NCBI GenBank assembly: GCA_963575745.1
Contig: CAUYUJ010001436.1
Location: forward strand, 1 to 64,000
Reading direction: 5' to 3'
DNA length: 64,000 nucleotides
From: Prorocentrum cordatum
Taxonomy: Eukaryota; Sar; Dinophyceae; Prorocentrales; Prorocentraceae
Shown: positions 31,814-43,933 of the stretch, piece by piece
Position numbering within the stretch: the first letter of the stretch is position 1
Layout of the letters: each line of letters begins with the position of its first letter
Made by a program: the position numbers and the translations under genes
Notes under the pieces: model-generated
Seen by the model: only the letters and a program-made list of their open reading frames with translations
What the model was told of the DNA's origin: nothing
The model's database searches: none

Positions 31814-33262
31814 ATGAAGGGCTCGAAGAGCGATGTCAGTCACGGCTCGAAGCGCACTAGTATTCGTGGTGGAGGCTCCGTGGTGTCTTGTAACCCGTCT
31901 GTTGCGCCGACTGCGGCCAAGAGGGCCAAGAGGGATGTGATTGCTACCAAACCACAGCAGGACAAGAAGTCCGCCGACGATGCCGCCCGAGACGCTCGGG
32001 CCAGCTCGAGCCGAACACTTCGATGCGGACGTTGTGCAAGGGCGCCTGGGCCGCAGACAAGATGGGGCGAGTGCGCTGGCGAGAAGCCCAAGGGCCCCGC
32101 GTGCGAGGCGTGCTTCTTGAAGCAGAAGGACGGCTTCGCCTTCCTGACGTTTGCGGAGTTCGTGAAGCTCGAGAAGACCCCTGAGGGCAAGAGGGCCATG
32201 GAGCAGGTGGCGGCCCTGCAGAGTGGCGGAAGCGCTACGTGGGCGCCCGCAGGGGCGACTGATGACCACAGCATCGAGATCAAGATCTCCAGGAAGGCAG
32301 TCGTGATGAACAGCACTGAGTACACGAAGATCATTGGGGCCGCGAGGGGCGTGAGGCACCCTGCTCTTCCTGAGATGACCATCCCGCGCGAGGATGGCGA
32401 TGGCGATGAGACAGTGTACGTCTTCAAGCATCCGTACTCCCCCCATCGTGAGATTGAGGTCTCCACGGTGCTGCGGTCCACCAGCTCGGCCAGCCACCTC
32501 GATCGCGCTTCCAACGTCTTCGAGGACCAAGCTCGCATGATCGTCCAGCAGCTCGTCGATAAGCGCAACAAGCAGGTTGGCATGACCATGTTGCTGCATC
32601 CCACTGCGCCCTTGCGGACGCCCCAGTACGTTCGAGACAAAGTTCAGCGAGCTGGAACCTTTGGGAGACGGTCGGGCGAGCCCAAGGCGGGTGACGCTTG
32701 TGAAGAAGACGCCTCCGATGCGTCAGATCCCATTGAGACCGACAATGAGCCCGAGTGTGAAGGGGGCAAGCGCCAGCGCACTGGTACCGCTTCGGGGGCA
32801 CTTTCACCTGCGGTGGCTGCGACTCCGAAGTTCCCGCATCCGACGGCGCCGATGGTGACGACCCCCAAGGCCAAGGCCTTTGCTGAGCCGCCACGCATGT
32901 CGCCAGCGCACATGTCGGCGGCTGCCTCTGCAGTCAGCAGCGCCCGACTCCCCGAGCCGTCGCCGACGCGGTCTGCCGTGGCCCGCTCCAGCGTCGGCGG
33001 CAGTTTTGACGGTGGCGGCTGCGGCTCTGACATCGGCGACTCAGTCAGCCAGCTAGCCGACGGCGATGATGAGGATGAAGATGGCGACGCGGGCGGTGAC
33101 TGGGACAGCAACGAGACGCTCTACGCGAGGTGGAAGCGCAAGCTGTCCTTGAAGGCCGTGGTCAATGGCCAGAAGTTGCAGCGCCAGGTTCGGTTCGCAG
33201 AGAAAGCACTCGTCAAGATGAGCCCGAGCGACTCCGCCAGGATGAGCGCGCACTTGAGCCAA
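31814..33262 (+). CDS. unknown protein, exon 1 (Cys-rich N-part)
   Basis: 483 codons from the ATG at 31814; the frame is open to 31646 but without another ATG. Near the N-terminus, C71-x2-C74, C87 and C97-x2-C100 look like a zinc-ribbon-type metal site. A charged middle and a long Ser/Pro/Ala-rich, acidic linker (DGDDEDEDGD) follow, ending ARMSAHLSQ. The exon stops at CAA|GTGCGG, phase 0. Beyond this the frame runs into G runs and a (GT)n tract, not real coding. I do not recognise the family. The composition suggests a nuclear protein with disordered regions. Confidence 0.6.
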
Positions 33263-33417
33263 GTGCGGGGGGGGGGAAGCGAACGCACCTCCACCGTGGA
33301 TGGGGCCGAGGGCGGGGGGGATCGAGGACAGTCTCCACCATCTTCGCCTCCTCCTCCTGCTTCTCGGCACCCTTCCCCACCTGGGCCCCGCCTCCTCTTC
33401 CACGGGGAAGGGTGTGT

Positions 33418-33493
<76 letters not shown>

Positions 33494-34414
33494 TGGGGGG
33501 GGGGGGGGGGGGGGGCAGGTTAAGGAGGGATGGGAGACAGGGTTAGGAGGAGGAGGATGAGGAGGAGGAGAAGGCGAGAAGGAGGAGGAGGAGGAGGAGG
33601 GGGAGGAGGAGGAGGAGGACAGGATGCTGGCCTCAACCGTAGCCATTTGTGCTCAATCAGTTGCGGCCGTGCGCGGTCGCCGCGGCGCAACGCAGCCGCG
33701 GCGACCTACAGAGCCGCCGCCGAACGCTGCCTGCGAGCAGTGCCCCGCTCGGCTGGGGCCATTTTGGGCCTTCGGTGGGGTTCCCCCTATGGGGCCACCA
33801 AACGTGTGAGGGGTGTGCCGAGATGGGTGTGGGTGAAATCAAGACATCGGAATGATGATGGCGATGGTGGTGGTGGAAGGGAGGAGGAGGGGGAAGGATG
33901 AGGGAGGATGGGGAGGAGGAGGAGAGGAAAGGAGTGATACGCGGGGCGACGTCTTCAAAACGAGGACCCAGCACCGCAGGGGGGCTGGAAAAAAAAACGG
34001 AGTTGGAGGAGGAGAATGAGGAGCAGGAGGAAGAGGATGAGGCGTAGGGGGGGGGGGGGGGGAGGCGGAGGATGAGGCACCATGGGATACAATGTAAACA
34101 GGTCGTCGAGCCAGCTGTCCGCACCCACACCCATCCTCCTGGTGAGTTTACTACTGCCGTAATGTTACTTCAGGCTTTTGTTTATTTCGCATCCGATGAA
34201 AACTGGACTGGCGTTCGCGGTGTCTTGAAACCTGCGGCGGGTCAAGGTTGTCCCAGTTCTGGCCAGGATGCCAGGGCGTTCTGACGTGAACGTTTGACAT
34301 CGTAGTGTTTGTAGACTGCGCCGTCCCTGCACGCATGCTTTTATTACCTTGCACATATTACGGTCGGGGGAGGTAACGGGGGGTTCGTGCTCATATGTTT
34401 TGCGTGCTCCTCAG
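33263..34414 (+). other. GT-AG intron of the unknown two-exon gene
   Basis: CAA|GTGCGG to CTCCTCAG|GTTGAG, both phase 0, so the two open frames join. The 1,152-nt intron contains a G run, (GT)n at 33416-33490, GGA repeats at 33530-33620 and a spliced-leader-like sequence at 33637-33657. Confidence 0.6.
33637..33657 (+). other. spliced-leader-like sequence
   Basis: ccgtagccattt, two swapped bases, then gctcaa: 18 of 21 positions match the dinoflagellate spliced leader (CCGTAGCCATTTTGGCTCAAG in the established consensus), with an allowed A before it. It lies in the sense direction inside an intron. No GT donor follows, so it is not an SL RNA gene. Confidence 0.4.
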
Positions 34415-36541
34415 GTTGAGAAGGTGAAGCAGGTTGCCCCAGGACGGATCATTTCGGCGGGGAAGTCTGCTCGCGAGGAGGCTTACGCCATCTTGACTGC
34501 CAACGCCATCCCGCTCCCTGTGGAGAGTCAGTGTGCGCTGCTATCGGAGACCGTTGCGGCTTTGAAGCAGAGCTGCTGGGTGCGTGGTGACTTCTTCCCG
34601 CTGGTTGCGAAGATGTCCTTCGGAATGGAAACGCCAATGCCGTTTGACCCTCTGAACCCGACCTTGAATTCCATTTCGGATATGGACCCGCAGACCAAGA
34701 AGCACAGTTTCCAAACAGTTCTTTTGGAGGAGACTTTCTGCGAAGCCCTTCTCAAGGGGAAGGCGGAGCTGGGTACCGTGATGGCCTTCGGGAGAGCGTA
34801 CACGTCTTTCTTGGAGGATAAGTTGGCCGAGCAGGAGGATGACTTTGACCTGGCAGACGGGTCGAAGTTCACAAAGTTCGTGGCTGCCAGTCTGGACATC
34901 GTCCGCGCCGTGATGGCCATGCCCACGCTTACCGTCCAGTCCGTTGTGGAGCACGCAGAGGAGGTCCAAGGATTGAAGGTGGCGGCCGAGAAGTCTTCGA
35001 ACACTTTGCGTGGTGCTGTCGGGCAGGTGCTTATGGCGAACGACTTCTGGGTCGTGCTTGTGAACGCCTTTTTGGACGCCAAGGTTACATGCAAAGCGAA
35101 CTACCAGCAGATCTCGGACGGCGTCGAACGCGTTGAGTCGATTACGCACGCCTCACTATCTGCTGACTTTGCCGCCGACTTGGTTAAGCTGGAAGCTGAG
35201 TCGGGGCAGGTCGCGTACTACCGCGAGATACTGCCTGAGGGATCCTTCGCCGAGCTCGAAAGGGTGGTCTCCGAGAAGGTGACGGCCGCGTATGAGCACT
35301 TCAAGGACTGCGCCTCGAAGGACAGCGTCTACCCAAGCAAGTTTGGCAATGCAATGCAGAAGGCACTGACGGAAGCCTCGATCGCGTACACTTTGGATAC
35401 AAACATGGCCTCTATGATTGACCAAGTGGCCCAGCAGGTGGCCGAGTCGACACACGAGTCATCCATCAAGAGCTTCACGGACGTTTGCTCCAAGATCGCT
35501 TCCCATGATGGCAAGGTCGATTGCGATGAGATGCTTAAATTGTACAGTGATCTCAAGACTTGCTTCGGGAACGCGTCGTCTCAGAGCAAAAGGAAGGGTT
35601 GGGGCGATGCTGACCCAGTACAGGATGCGTGCAAAACCATCCTCAACAAGTGCATCGCCGACGACGTCTCCCCAGAGAAAGCTGAGAAGGCCTTGGAGGC
35701 CGCGAGGGTTACATCAGACGTTCTTCAAGCGATCGCCTCTGTGCCTGGGAACTCACAGAACCCGAACTCGACGCAGAACTTCGAGGTCGACCAGGTCGCA
35801 CTGATGTTGAGGGTCCGCAGGACCATCGCCGAGCATGCTTCCACGGACAAGGAGACGTTGCTGACTAGAGAGACGGACACTGGCACCATTCTACCACAGC
35901 TGCGCTCCGAGGTGCACGATGTCGCGGTGTTCCTGGACAGCATCAATGCCATTTCAGAGAAGGACCTCACTGCCGATGGCTACTGGGCGAAGGATGTGTG
36001 GCTCGCATGCGTCAAGGTCTCGACGGATGCGTCTACGTTCATGTCTGACATGGCTGCCTCCGCTGACCAGGCCTTCCGCGACGCGTGCGAGCAGTCCATG
36101 GTGAAGATGGAGACCGCAATCAAGCAGGTAACGCCCGAACAAGATAAGTGGGACCAGCTGGTGGCGAAGAAGCGCCAGTGGCAGAAGATCGCAGGACAAG
36201 CGGCGGAGATTTTCCAGCATTACAAGAAGGACGGCGGCGAGGATGAGATCAAGGCCATGACCACCGCAGTGGGCCACTATCAGCAGGCGTGCAAAGCCTA
36301 CAACAAGACTGTGGACATAGACAAGGTCAACGGCTGGAAGAAGGCCGTAAACTCCGCGGTGATGCTCATCGTGTGCGCCTCCATGACTATCGCCCTCACG
36401 AAGGAGGGGAGCTCGACGGTCGCGATCCGCGACGATGTGAAGTCTGCGACGGGGCTGCTGAAGCTCGCCTACGGCCTCCAGGCGAAGGACTTGCCGACGC
36501 CGCTGCTGGTCCGCTCGCAGGAGGCCCTCAGGCTCCGTTGA
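34415..36541 (+). CDS. unknown protein, exon 2 (helical C-part)
   Basis: 708 codons and a TGA after the CTCCTCAG acceptor, in phase with exon 1. The sequence is rich in Ala, Lys, Glu, Asp and Val, has no low-complexity runs, and reads as a series of amphipathic helices (for example VEHAEEVQGLKVAAEKS, WDQLVAKKRQWQKIAGQ). One short hydrophobic stretch near the end (AVNSAVMLIVCASMTIAL) may be a buried helix or a membrane segment. Codons favour G/C at third positions. The joined protein is 1,191 residues. No family recognised. Confidence 0.6.
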   Translation, partial: VEKVKQVAPGRIISAGKSAREEAYAILTANAIPLPVESQCALLSETVAALKQSCWVRGDFFPLVAKMSFGMETPMPFDPLNPTLNSISDMDPQTKKHSFQTVLLEETFCEALLKGKAELGTVMAFGRAYTSFLEDKLAEQEDDFDLADGSKFTKFVAASLDIVRAVMAMPTLTVQSVVEHAEEVQGLKVAAEKSSNTLRGAVGQVLMANDFWVVLVNAFLDAKVTCKANYQQISDGVERVESITHASLSADFAADLVKLEAESGQVAYYREILPEGSFAELERVVSEKVTAAYEHFKDCASKDSVYPSKFGNAMQKALTEASIAYTLDTNMASMIDQVAQQVAESTHESSIKSFTDVCSKIASHDGKVDCDEMLKLYSDLKTCFGNASSQSKRKGWGDADPVQDACKTILNKCIADDVSPEKAEKALEAARVTSDVLQAIASVPGNSQNPNSTQNFEVDQVALMLRVRRTIAEHASTDKETLLTRETDTGTILPQLRSEVHDVAVFLDSINAISEKDLTADGYWAKDVWLACVKVSTDASTFMSDMAASADQAFRDACEQSMVKMETAIKQVTPEQDKWDQLVAKKRQWQKIAGQAAEIFQHYKKDGGEDEIKAMTTAVGHYQQACKAYNKTVDIDKVNGWKKAVNSAVMLIVCASMTIALTKEGSSTVAIRDDVKSATGLLKLAYGLQAKDLPTPLLVRSQEALRLR

Positions 36542-36639
36542 GGGGCCGCGCGGGGCGGTGCGGGAGCCGTCGTGGCACGAGGAGGTGTGGGCGCCACCGT
36601 GGCGCGATCGATCCTCCTTGCCGCCTCCTCTTTGGGGGG

Positions 36640-37085
36640 AGAATGGGGGGGGGGGGGATGATGGGGAGGAGCTAAGCTGCCAAGTTGCATCTCGTCAAGG
36701 TGCTCAGTTGCTAGGTTGCACGGTTGCTCGCACATGTGTCGTTAAGTTACTACATTACAGTGAATGTTTTGCTGTACGAGTGCAAGGTTGCAAGCAATGC
36801 TAAGTTGCCGATGTTCTAAGTTGCTAAGTTGCAATGTTGCTCGCACATGCATGCAGTGTTGTCACGATACTAAGTTGCAAGTTGCCAAGTTGCTAAGTCG
36901 CTAAGCGGCTAAGTTGCTAAGTTGCGAAGGTGCCGGGATTTTGGTATGGTCGTGCCAAGTTGCATGTCGCTAGGCTGCTGATGTTTCGACGCATGTGCTA
37001 CGTTGCGAAGTTGTTAAGTTACAAGGTAGGTCGCGCGCACATTCTTACATACGCACATACATACATACATACATACATACATCTG
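36640..37085. repeat. TTGCTAAG octamer repeats and (CATA)n
   Basis: 36672-37030 is a degenerate repeat of CTAAGTTG with interspersed CTCGCACATG. (CATA)n lies at 37050-37082. No gene. Confidence 0.7.
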
Positions 37086-37129
37086 ATCCGTTGAGAACAG
37101 AACCTTCTTTGATGCCACTTGGGTGCGTC

Positions 37130-37800
37130 ATGGCCTTGCTTTGGGGTGCCGTGGAACGCGTTGGAAGGCATCTTGAGCGACCTTGGGGATTCTTGGATCA
37201 TCTTGGGCGTCATCTAAGGCTCTCTAAGGCCATCTGGGGGCCACATTGGGCAACCCTGGATGTCCTGACGGGTCGCGTGGCGCCCGCTCCCAATCTAGGG
37301 GGTGGGGGCCCACGGGGCCCCAGAAGGCTTCCCGCTACCCCCCCCCTCCGCCCTCTTTCTCGTCCACCTCCCCGTCCCCAGCACTCGTCTACTTTCTCAT
37401 CAATGTTTTATGTTGCGCTTCCCTGTCCCGCCTCTGCTGCCCCTAACCCAGCCCCTCCCCCTACATGTTATAAGTATGTGGCGGAAGGCCGAGCAACATT
37501 TAGCTTGCGCGTTCGTGAAAGGTTCAAGCGCCCTATCGCACTACCATATCGGTATGGCCCCGAGCCCGAAGACGGCCCAAGAGGGCCCTGCGGTGGCCCA
37601 AGAAGAGTGCCCCGAGTCGGCCCAGGAGGGCTGACATTGTTAAGTAACGCCCGTGCACATTGAAAAGCGCCCCAGGAGCGCCGTGAACGGGACTGTTCAA
37701 TATGTAATTTACCAAAAAAGGATGCCCAATGTTTTGTTTCGTTCTCCAATCATTTTTGGGGGTAGCTGATTTCCTTTGGTTGAATGCGTCATTTCGCGCA
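37130..37800. repeat. diverged CTTGGG units in both orientations
   Basis: 37130-37260 carries CTTGGG units and 37560-37640 carries GGCCCAAGAGG (reverse). 37320-37470 is C/T-rich. No gene recognised. Confidence 0.5.
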
Positions 37801-37996
37801 GATTTGTTTTCCAATCTTTTCCCGACCTCACCTCAAACCCGTGGGGGATTCCACAATTTCTTCTCGAGAGCACCTCAAACTTGTGGGGGAATGCCAAATC
37901 TTTTCTCAACAACCCCTCTGATCTTTGGGGTAATCCCCCAGGCGATCGTGATAGAGTTCGCCCGAGGGATAGCCCTAGCAGGATCAGAGAACCACA
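37800..37996. repeat. inverted copy of the 15.9-kb element
   Basis: Units of about 48 bp (CCTCAAACCCGTGGGGGATT, CCTCAAACTTGTGGGGGAAT) end in the exact inverse of the 24-nt end found at 15936 (37973-37996, ending AGGATCAGAGAACCACA). Confidence 0.6.
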
Positions 37997-38329
37997 AGCG
38001 TAGAGACGTAATTACTAGTACTGCGTGCCTCTGTTGGGGACGCACGTCCGACTTAAACATATGATACAACCTCTTGTCGTATATCTGTTCCCTATGGCCA
38101 GCAAGCGCCCGCCAGGAGTTCTTATACTATAAGATTTCCAACAGTGCACGTCGCCGTTGCGTGGCCGACGCGCATGTTGTGCAAGTAGGCTAGGATGATG
38201 CCGATGCATGGAACAAAATCAAGACATCGGATGACTGGGTCTGGCACACCGCTGGAGGCAGAATCACACGTCGCGCCCTGCGAGGGCATCTGGAGCTCCG
38301 AGCTGCAGGACTGAACAGGCAGGTCGAAG

Positions 38330-38820
38330 CCTGTGTGCGCTCCCAGCGTGGCGGCCTCTTCCTCCTCCTCCTCCTCCTCCTCCTCCCCCTCCTCCCCGTC
38401 CTCCCCCTCCTCCTCCTCTTCCTCCTCCTCCACCTCCTCCCCCTCCTCGTCCCATCGCTCTGTCCCCGGTGGCCTTGAACTCCTCTCCCTCGTCGGTGAG
38501 GATCGTGAGCCCGGAGACGTGGTCCGAGCCGGCGCCTCCGCCCCCGGCGCCTCTCCGCCGCAGCCAGCGGAGGATGAGCCAATCTCGCAGCAGGAGGCTG
38601 CTGATGACGATGGCGATGACGACGATGATCATGTTGATGACGGTGGCGACGATGATGACGATGATGGAGGGTGGGAGGTGGGGAGGGAGCTTGATAAAAG
38701 GATGCTGATGGGGAGGGGGTTCGGGAGGAAGAGGAGGAGGAGGAGGAGGAGGAGGAGGAGGAGGAGGAGGAGGAGGAGGAGGAGGAGAAGGAGGAGGAGG
38801 AGGAGGAGGAGGAGGAGCGA
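38330..38820. repeat. CTC/GGA and GAT microsatellites
   Basis: (CTC)n at 38350-38455, (GAT/GAC)n at 38605-38670, (GGA)n at 38720-38818. Open frames on both strands follow the repeats. 38000-38330 is unique, with nothing recognised. Confidence 0.65.
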
Positions 38821-39049
38821 GAGAGGAGGGATTGTATGAAAACCGTTGAGGGGATGAAGGGATGGGCGAGGAGCGAGCGGGATGGGACGCGATATACACG
38901 GCAGGAGAGCATATTGAAGATAGACGTGGAGCTTCTGAAGGACCTGAACCTAGTTTCCCCGTGTAAACGCCCTCGACGGGAAAACACCTCTCAATCACCA
39001 GAAACCCGCCCGAATATCAAGATCTCCGAGAAACAAACAACTTTGTAAA

Positions 39050-39700
39050 GACCATGGGGCTGCTCGAGCCACCGGCCCCAGCAGCTCCCTTCCCCTCCCC
39101 CCGGGGCCGCATTTTCCATTCCGATCTGCTCCGACAATGCCGGGGCCCGTGGTCTCCGAAGGCTGAACATCGCGAAGCGGCCTGCCATCTCTCGCCTATT
39201 CTTCTGTAGCGCCAGGACCCGAGGGCCCACACTCTGCCCCCTCACCCCCGCCCTCTCTGCCCGCCACCCGCCGCCCGCACGAGAGCGTTGAGACGACAGC
39301 CCCTGTTCTTCTCTCCTCGCCGCGCTCCTCCCCCCCCCGCAGCGCTCCGCTGATGCGCAGCTCGAATGTCCACTGGTGGCACACCAAGCGGTCCCCGTTG
39401 TGCACCTGCGGCGCCCGCCCGGCCCAGATCTGGTTCGTGCATTTGCGCGGTGCTGGTTTTGGTCTCGGCGTCGGGTCTCACGGGCGGGCTCGCGCCGCGA
39501 TGACGTGCGCGCTGGCTTCTGAGGCCGCGTGGACCTTGCGGCCCGGCGCAGAGAGCTCGATGTCAGCTGGTTCCGGGCCGCTGGCGGCGTTCAGGTTTGA
39601 GCGCCCGCGCTGGGGTCGCCCACGCGCCAGCACGGCGCGAACCTGCTGTAAAGAGCAAAAAAAGGCAAACACATTAAGCAAGAAAAGGAGCAAGAAATGG
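39050..39700. other. no gene seen
   Basis: GC-rich unique sequence. Open frames overlap on both strands and are not recognisable. Confidence 0.35.
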
Positions 39701-39863
39701 CATAAACATAAACATTCGGAGCTCCGCGCGGATCTCTTGGATCGGCACTGGCCCCCTCTCCCTTGCGCTCGGAGCGCGCCGGGGGCGGCGCCGGAGGCGC
39801 TGCCATGGGCACCCACCGCAGATCAAAGCAATCCGCGCAAAGCTCCGACAATTTATGTTTCTG
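39701..39863. repeat. foldback element 1
   Basis: Arms 39701-39743 (CATAAACATAAACATTCGGA...) and 39821-39863 are inverted and imperfectly complementary (about 43 bp), with a 77-nt loop. It resembles the foldback at 44343-44476 (CATA...CCGCGCGG core). (CT)n lies at 39893-39914. Confidence 0.55.
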
Positions 39864-40339
39864 CAGCCTGCTCTTCTTCAATTTCTGCGCTTCCTCTCTC
39901 TCTCTCTCTCTCGCTGGCGCGACAGCGCGGCGCGAACCTGCCGTCGCCACGACGATATGGTTTAGCCCAGCCACGGGGCCTCCCGCGCTTTCCGCGCCTC
40001 GTCCCCAGACGACATGAATTTTCATGATGTCGACCCCCCGAAATCTGAACCCATTTCCCAGAACAGGCTGTTCATGCTGAGGTATTTCTTGACGGCCCCG
40101 AGGCCCCGCGAAGGCCTCCGGAAACTGAGAATACAGCCGGAAGAAAATGAGCGATGAGGCGAACGTGAACAAGACGCAGGGCCAGCTTTCCTGGACGTTA
40201 GCTAAGAAACGCTGGCCCAACTCTTCGGTCGGAGGTTCTTCATCAAATGCTCGACTGTAACGAACAACGCTTTTGTCATGATTTGCTTTGTGACCCGAAG
40301 GTGCCTTCGTCTCTCGCCCGTGCGCTTCTGCCGCGTCAG

Positions 40340-40640
40340 ATGGGCCAAGAGAGCACTAAGACTGTCCAAGGGTCAACCGATCCAGCTCAAGAGAGCTTCG
40401 AGCTCCAAGATGGCCCAAGAGGCCTCCCAAACGGCACAATAGTCCCTCGAGAAGGCCACATTGCCCAACCGACGTCCATGGCGGCCTGACGGCGCCCCAA
40501 GAGGACCACAAAGCTGCCCAGAGGTGCCCCCAGGACGGCATCCGAAGGCGTCAGACGGGTCAAGGGAGCCCCGAGACGGCCCCAAAGGCCCCACAGAAGC
40601 TCCACCAGGCCCCACAAAGAGGTCCTCCGGGAGGGCCCCT
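40340..40640. repeat. GGCCCAAGAG array (reverse orientation)
   Basis: The CTTGGGCC-type unit read on the minus strand (GATGGCCCAAGAGGCCTCCC, GGCGCCCCAAGAGG). 39920-40340 is unique, without a recognised gene. Confidence 0.6.
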
Positions 40641-40759
40641 CCTCGGAGGCCCCGAAGGGTTGGGGGAACGAAGCGCTGCTGCGCTGGCGCGGTGTGGTAA
40701 CTCTTCCCTGTCGCTCTCCCAGTCGTCTCGGTCGGGCGGGTCGGGCAGTTCGCTTGACA

Positions 40760-41230
40760 CTTCCTCACCACTTATGATCCAGAAGCATGCAGTTCGACAC
40801 ATGTCCACGAATGGAAAGGTGGGGGTGGTGGTTTTAACATTGAGCTATCGCCTGGGCGCAACGCATATTCGCCGTAAGCAGTTGCAACACGCAGGGGTTC
40901 ACCACATGCCGTTTTCGAACGTGAGCTCTGGCCTGGGCGCCGCACGTGTTCTGTGTAAACGTTTTGCAGCAATCCGAGAGATGGAACACATGTCGCTTCC
41001 AACATGGAACTCTCGCCTTCGCGCCGCGCACATTCGTAGTACAAGCTTACAACTGTTAGACGGATGGAGGGCGGCTCCTGTTCAAAATGGGGCTCTCGCG
41101 TTTGGAATGCGGTTCCTTTTCAACACGGTGCTCTCGCTTGATGCCTTAAGGCACGGCGCTTCAACACCTGTCGCAACGGCACGGATGCATCGTTGTTCCT
41201 TTTTGCTCAGAAGCTCTCGCCCGAGACGTC
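40760..41230. repeat. 80-bp satellite, locus 1
   Basis: Diverged units of about 80 bp with anchor GCTCTCGCCT...GCGCCGCGCACA at 40843, 40923, 41009, 41090 and beyond, each with TTCCTTTTCAACATGG-like sequence. The same family with the same preamble (CTTCCTCAC...ATGA) is at 45760-46175. Confidence 0.55.
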
Positions 41231-42360
41231 CTCGGCGTTCATGGCCAAGCGGGTCAACTCGTGCAACTGTTCGACTGATGGTGTGTGCTGGCTCGTGTGC
41301 TGCGCGTCGGTCCCTTTTCCATGCCGTGGGTCTCGCTGGACACCCCGCTCACCGGTATGATCATTTTTTTTTGCCAGGGCGATGCGCGAGAGCCGTACTT
41401 CCGCGCCCAACGCTGCGGGTGCCACGGCGCGTGCGTGGCGAGGCGTGTTGTCTGCCGGCTGTCACAATGCATCCCTTCGAGCACTGGCGGGTTTGGGAGC
41501 GAGGGGGGAGGGAGGGGGGGAGGAAAGGGGGAAGACGGGGAAGAAAGAACCAACGACACGGCTACACGTTACAAGTAGACAGGGTGCAAACCAGCTCCTC
41601 GCCAGAACGGGGCTTTCGCCTGAGTGGCGGGCCCATCGAATGCTGGTCTTTCAAAGGGGGAGGCGCCTTTGTAGTGAAAGGCATGCCTGTGGGGACGTAT
41701 GGGACAGGGATTTGGGACTTGAGGGTGTATTACATCGCATCGCTGGCACATCACAGGTATCGTCTGGTCTTCCTCCTCCTGTTCCTGTTCCTGCTCCTGC
41801 CCCTGCTCCTCCTCCTCCTCCTCCTCATCGTTTAGCTGTTTAGCTGTCCTGGAGGGAGGTCCTCGGGTATTGGCTGGGCGTTTGAACGGTCGGCGGGGAA
41901 GCAAACGCCCCACGAACTGTATGCCGATTTGATCAGGCTAAGCCTTGCCGCCCAGGGACGGCCTGGGGGCAGGGTAGGCCTCGTTTCGCCGCATTCGCTC
42001 GTCGTCGAATTTCTGGGTGGCCTGGCCTGCAGACTCCTGTAGACTCCTCCACGCCCTGCTCCTTCTCCGCCTCCCTCTCCTCCCGTGGAGTAGCGTGACG
42101 GGGGACGGGGATGAGGAAATGGATGAGCCGAGGAGGAGCAGGAGCAGGGGGATGAGGAGGATGGATGAGGCGGACGGTGAGGATGATGAGGAAGTGGAAG
42201 AGGGGGAGAACAGCCATGATAATGCTACGGAAGAGAGTGAGTAAGAAGAGCAGGAGCAGGGCGAGGATGAGATATCCTTCCCTGCCCCTCTTGGCCTCCA
42301 GCAACTGGTACTTCGGGCAAATCAGGTACGTTGGCGACATGCGGTTGCCTCCCCGTCGGT
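41230..42360. other. no supported gene; CTC and GGA tracts
   Basis: (GGGA)n at 41500-41550, (CTC/CTG)n at 41765-41830 and GA-rich sequence at 42110-42250. No coding frame recognised on either strand. Confidence 0.4.
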
Positions 42361-42379
42361 ATCCCCGAGTAAGCGCATA

Positions 42380-42564
42380 GCATCATCACCATCGCCATCA
42401 CCATTACCATCATACTCTGAGCTATAACATCAAGGGTCAAACCATACTCATGACCATCATCACCACCATCAACACCAACAACGACAACATCGTCATCGTC
42501 ATCGTCATCGCCATCGTTATCATCATCATCATCATCATCATCAGCATCAGCATCAGCATCATCG

Positions 42565-42616
<52 letters not shown>

Positions 42617-42785
42617 TCTCATCATTCTCATCATCACCATCATCACCATCATCATCATCATCACCATCGTCATCATCAACATCATGATCGTCGTCGTCGT
42701 TGCGTCGCCGTCCTCGTCGTCGTCGTCATTACCGTCACCATCATCACAACCACCATCATCACCACCTCCGCCAGAAACTCGCCGC
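42380..42785. repeat. (ATC)n microsatellite
   Basis: Imperfect CAT/ATC/GTC repeat. Ile-rich and Met-rich open frames on the two strands derive from it. 42785-43310 is unique, with no gene recognised. Confidence 0.75.
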
Positions 42786-43309
42786 GTTTTTCCCCATCTT
42801 CGCCCGTCCGCTCTCTTCCCCCCTCCTCCTCCCCGCTCCCTGCACCCCCAGCCCGGCCGCCTCCCCCCCACCGCCAGCCCCGACGGCCCCGCTGCTTCCT
42901 GCTCGTCTGGAAACGACGTGGGAGTCACCAGACAACGGGCCCTTGTCTCTTCTTTCTCCTTCACCTATGCAACACCGCACATGAACGATGTGGGTGTTAC
43001 GGCCTCGCACCGCCCCAAAGCTCTCCACAGGAGGCCCCCCCAGGCCCACAGGGTCAGGAATGGCCTTGACATCGTTGATGCGTCGACGGCGGTGGGATGG
43101 AGATGGGGGGCCTCAGGGGAGAGACCTGCGCTACTTTTTTCCCGCACGCTGCATATCCAGTCGGAAGAAGTGGGTAGAAACATTGAGTACAGTCAGGGGA
43201 CCAATTTGCTAGTGAGAATTTTGACGAGGCGTGTCCGTCGAATGACTAAAATCAGGTTAGGCCGTGGTGTAGGCGTGGCTCGCTCTTGCTGCCCACTTAT
43301 GCGACAGCC

Positions 43310-43805
43310 GGTAAATCCGCCCGACCGACAGACTCGGCGACCGACCGACCGAACGACTGGACAACGACCGACGGCGACGACAACCGAATGACAACGACGG
43401 CGACGACGACTGACCGACCGACCGAACGAACGATCGAGTGACTCAGCGGCCGAGCGACGGACGACGACGTCGATCACGAACGACGACGACGACGACGACC
43501 GACCGACCGACCGACCGACCGACGACGACGACGACCGACCGACTGGCCGACCGAGCGATCGACGACGACGACGACGACTGACGGCGACGACCGACAGACA
43601 ACGACAACGGCAACGACCACCGACCGACCGACCGATCGACCGACCGACCGACCAACGATGCCCGAACGACGAGGACGACGACCGACGGCGACGACAGACC
43701 GACCGACCAACAGCGACGAAAGACGACGACGAAGACAACGACGGACGGACCGACCGACCGATCGAAGACAACGACCAACGACAACGACGAACGCCATCGC
43801 AAAAT
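43310..43805. repeat. (CGAC)n and (GAC)n repeat
   Basis: Tetra- and trinucleotide repeat CGACCGAC / GACGACGAC; the minus-strand Arg/Ser-rich frames are by-products. Confidence 0.75.
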
Positions 43806-43933
43806 TCTAGAAAGCCAAACAAACCTAAGAAGGCCGACCGCGACCCGTCGTCGTTATTAGTCAGCCGTCGCCGTGGCTTGTCGTTGATTCATTCAAGTTA
43901 CACTGCAAACAAACGTCACCTGTGTGTAGGAAT

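Noticed and set aside
38264-38998. Minus-strand frame with Pro-run and an Ile/Val-rich apparent transmembrane helix
   Set aside because: The Pro-run is (CTC/GGA)n and the hydrophobic stretch is the GAT repeat read as ATC. Too likely an artefact.
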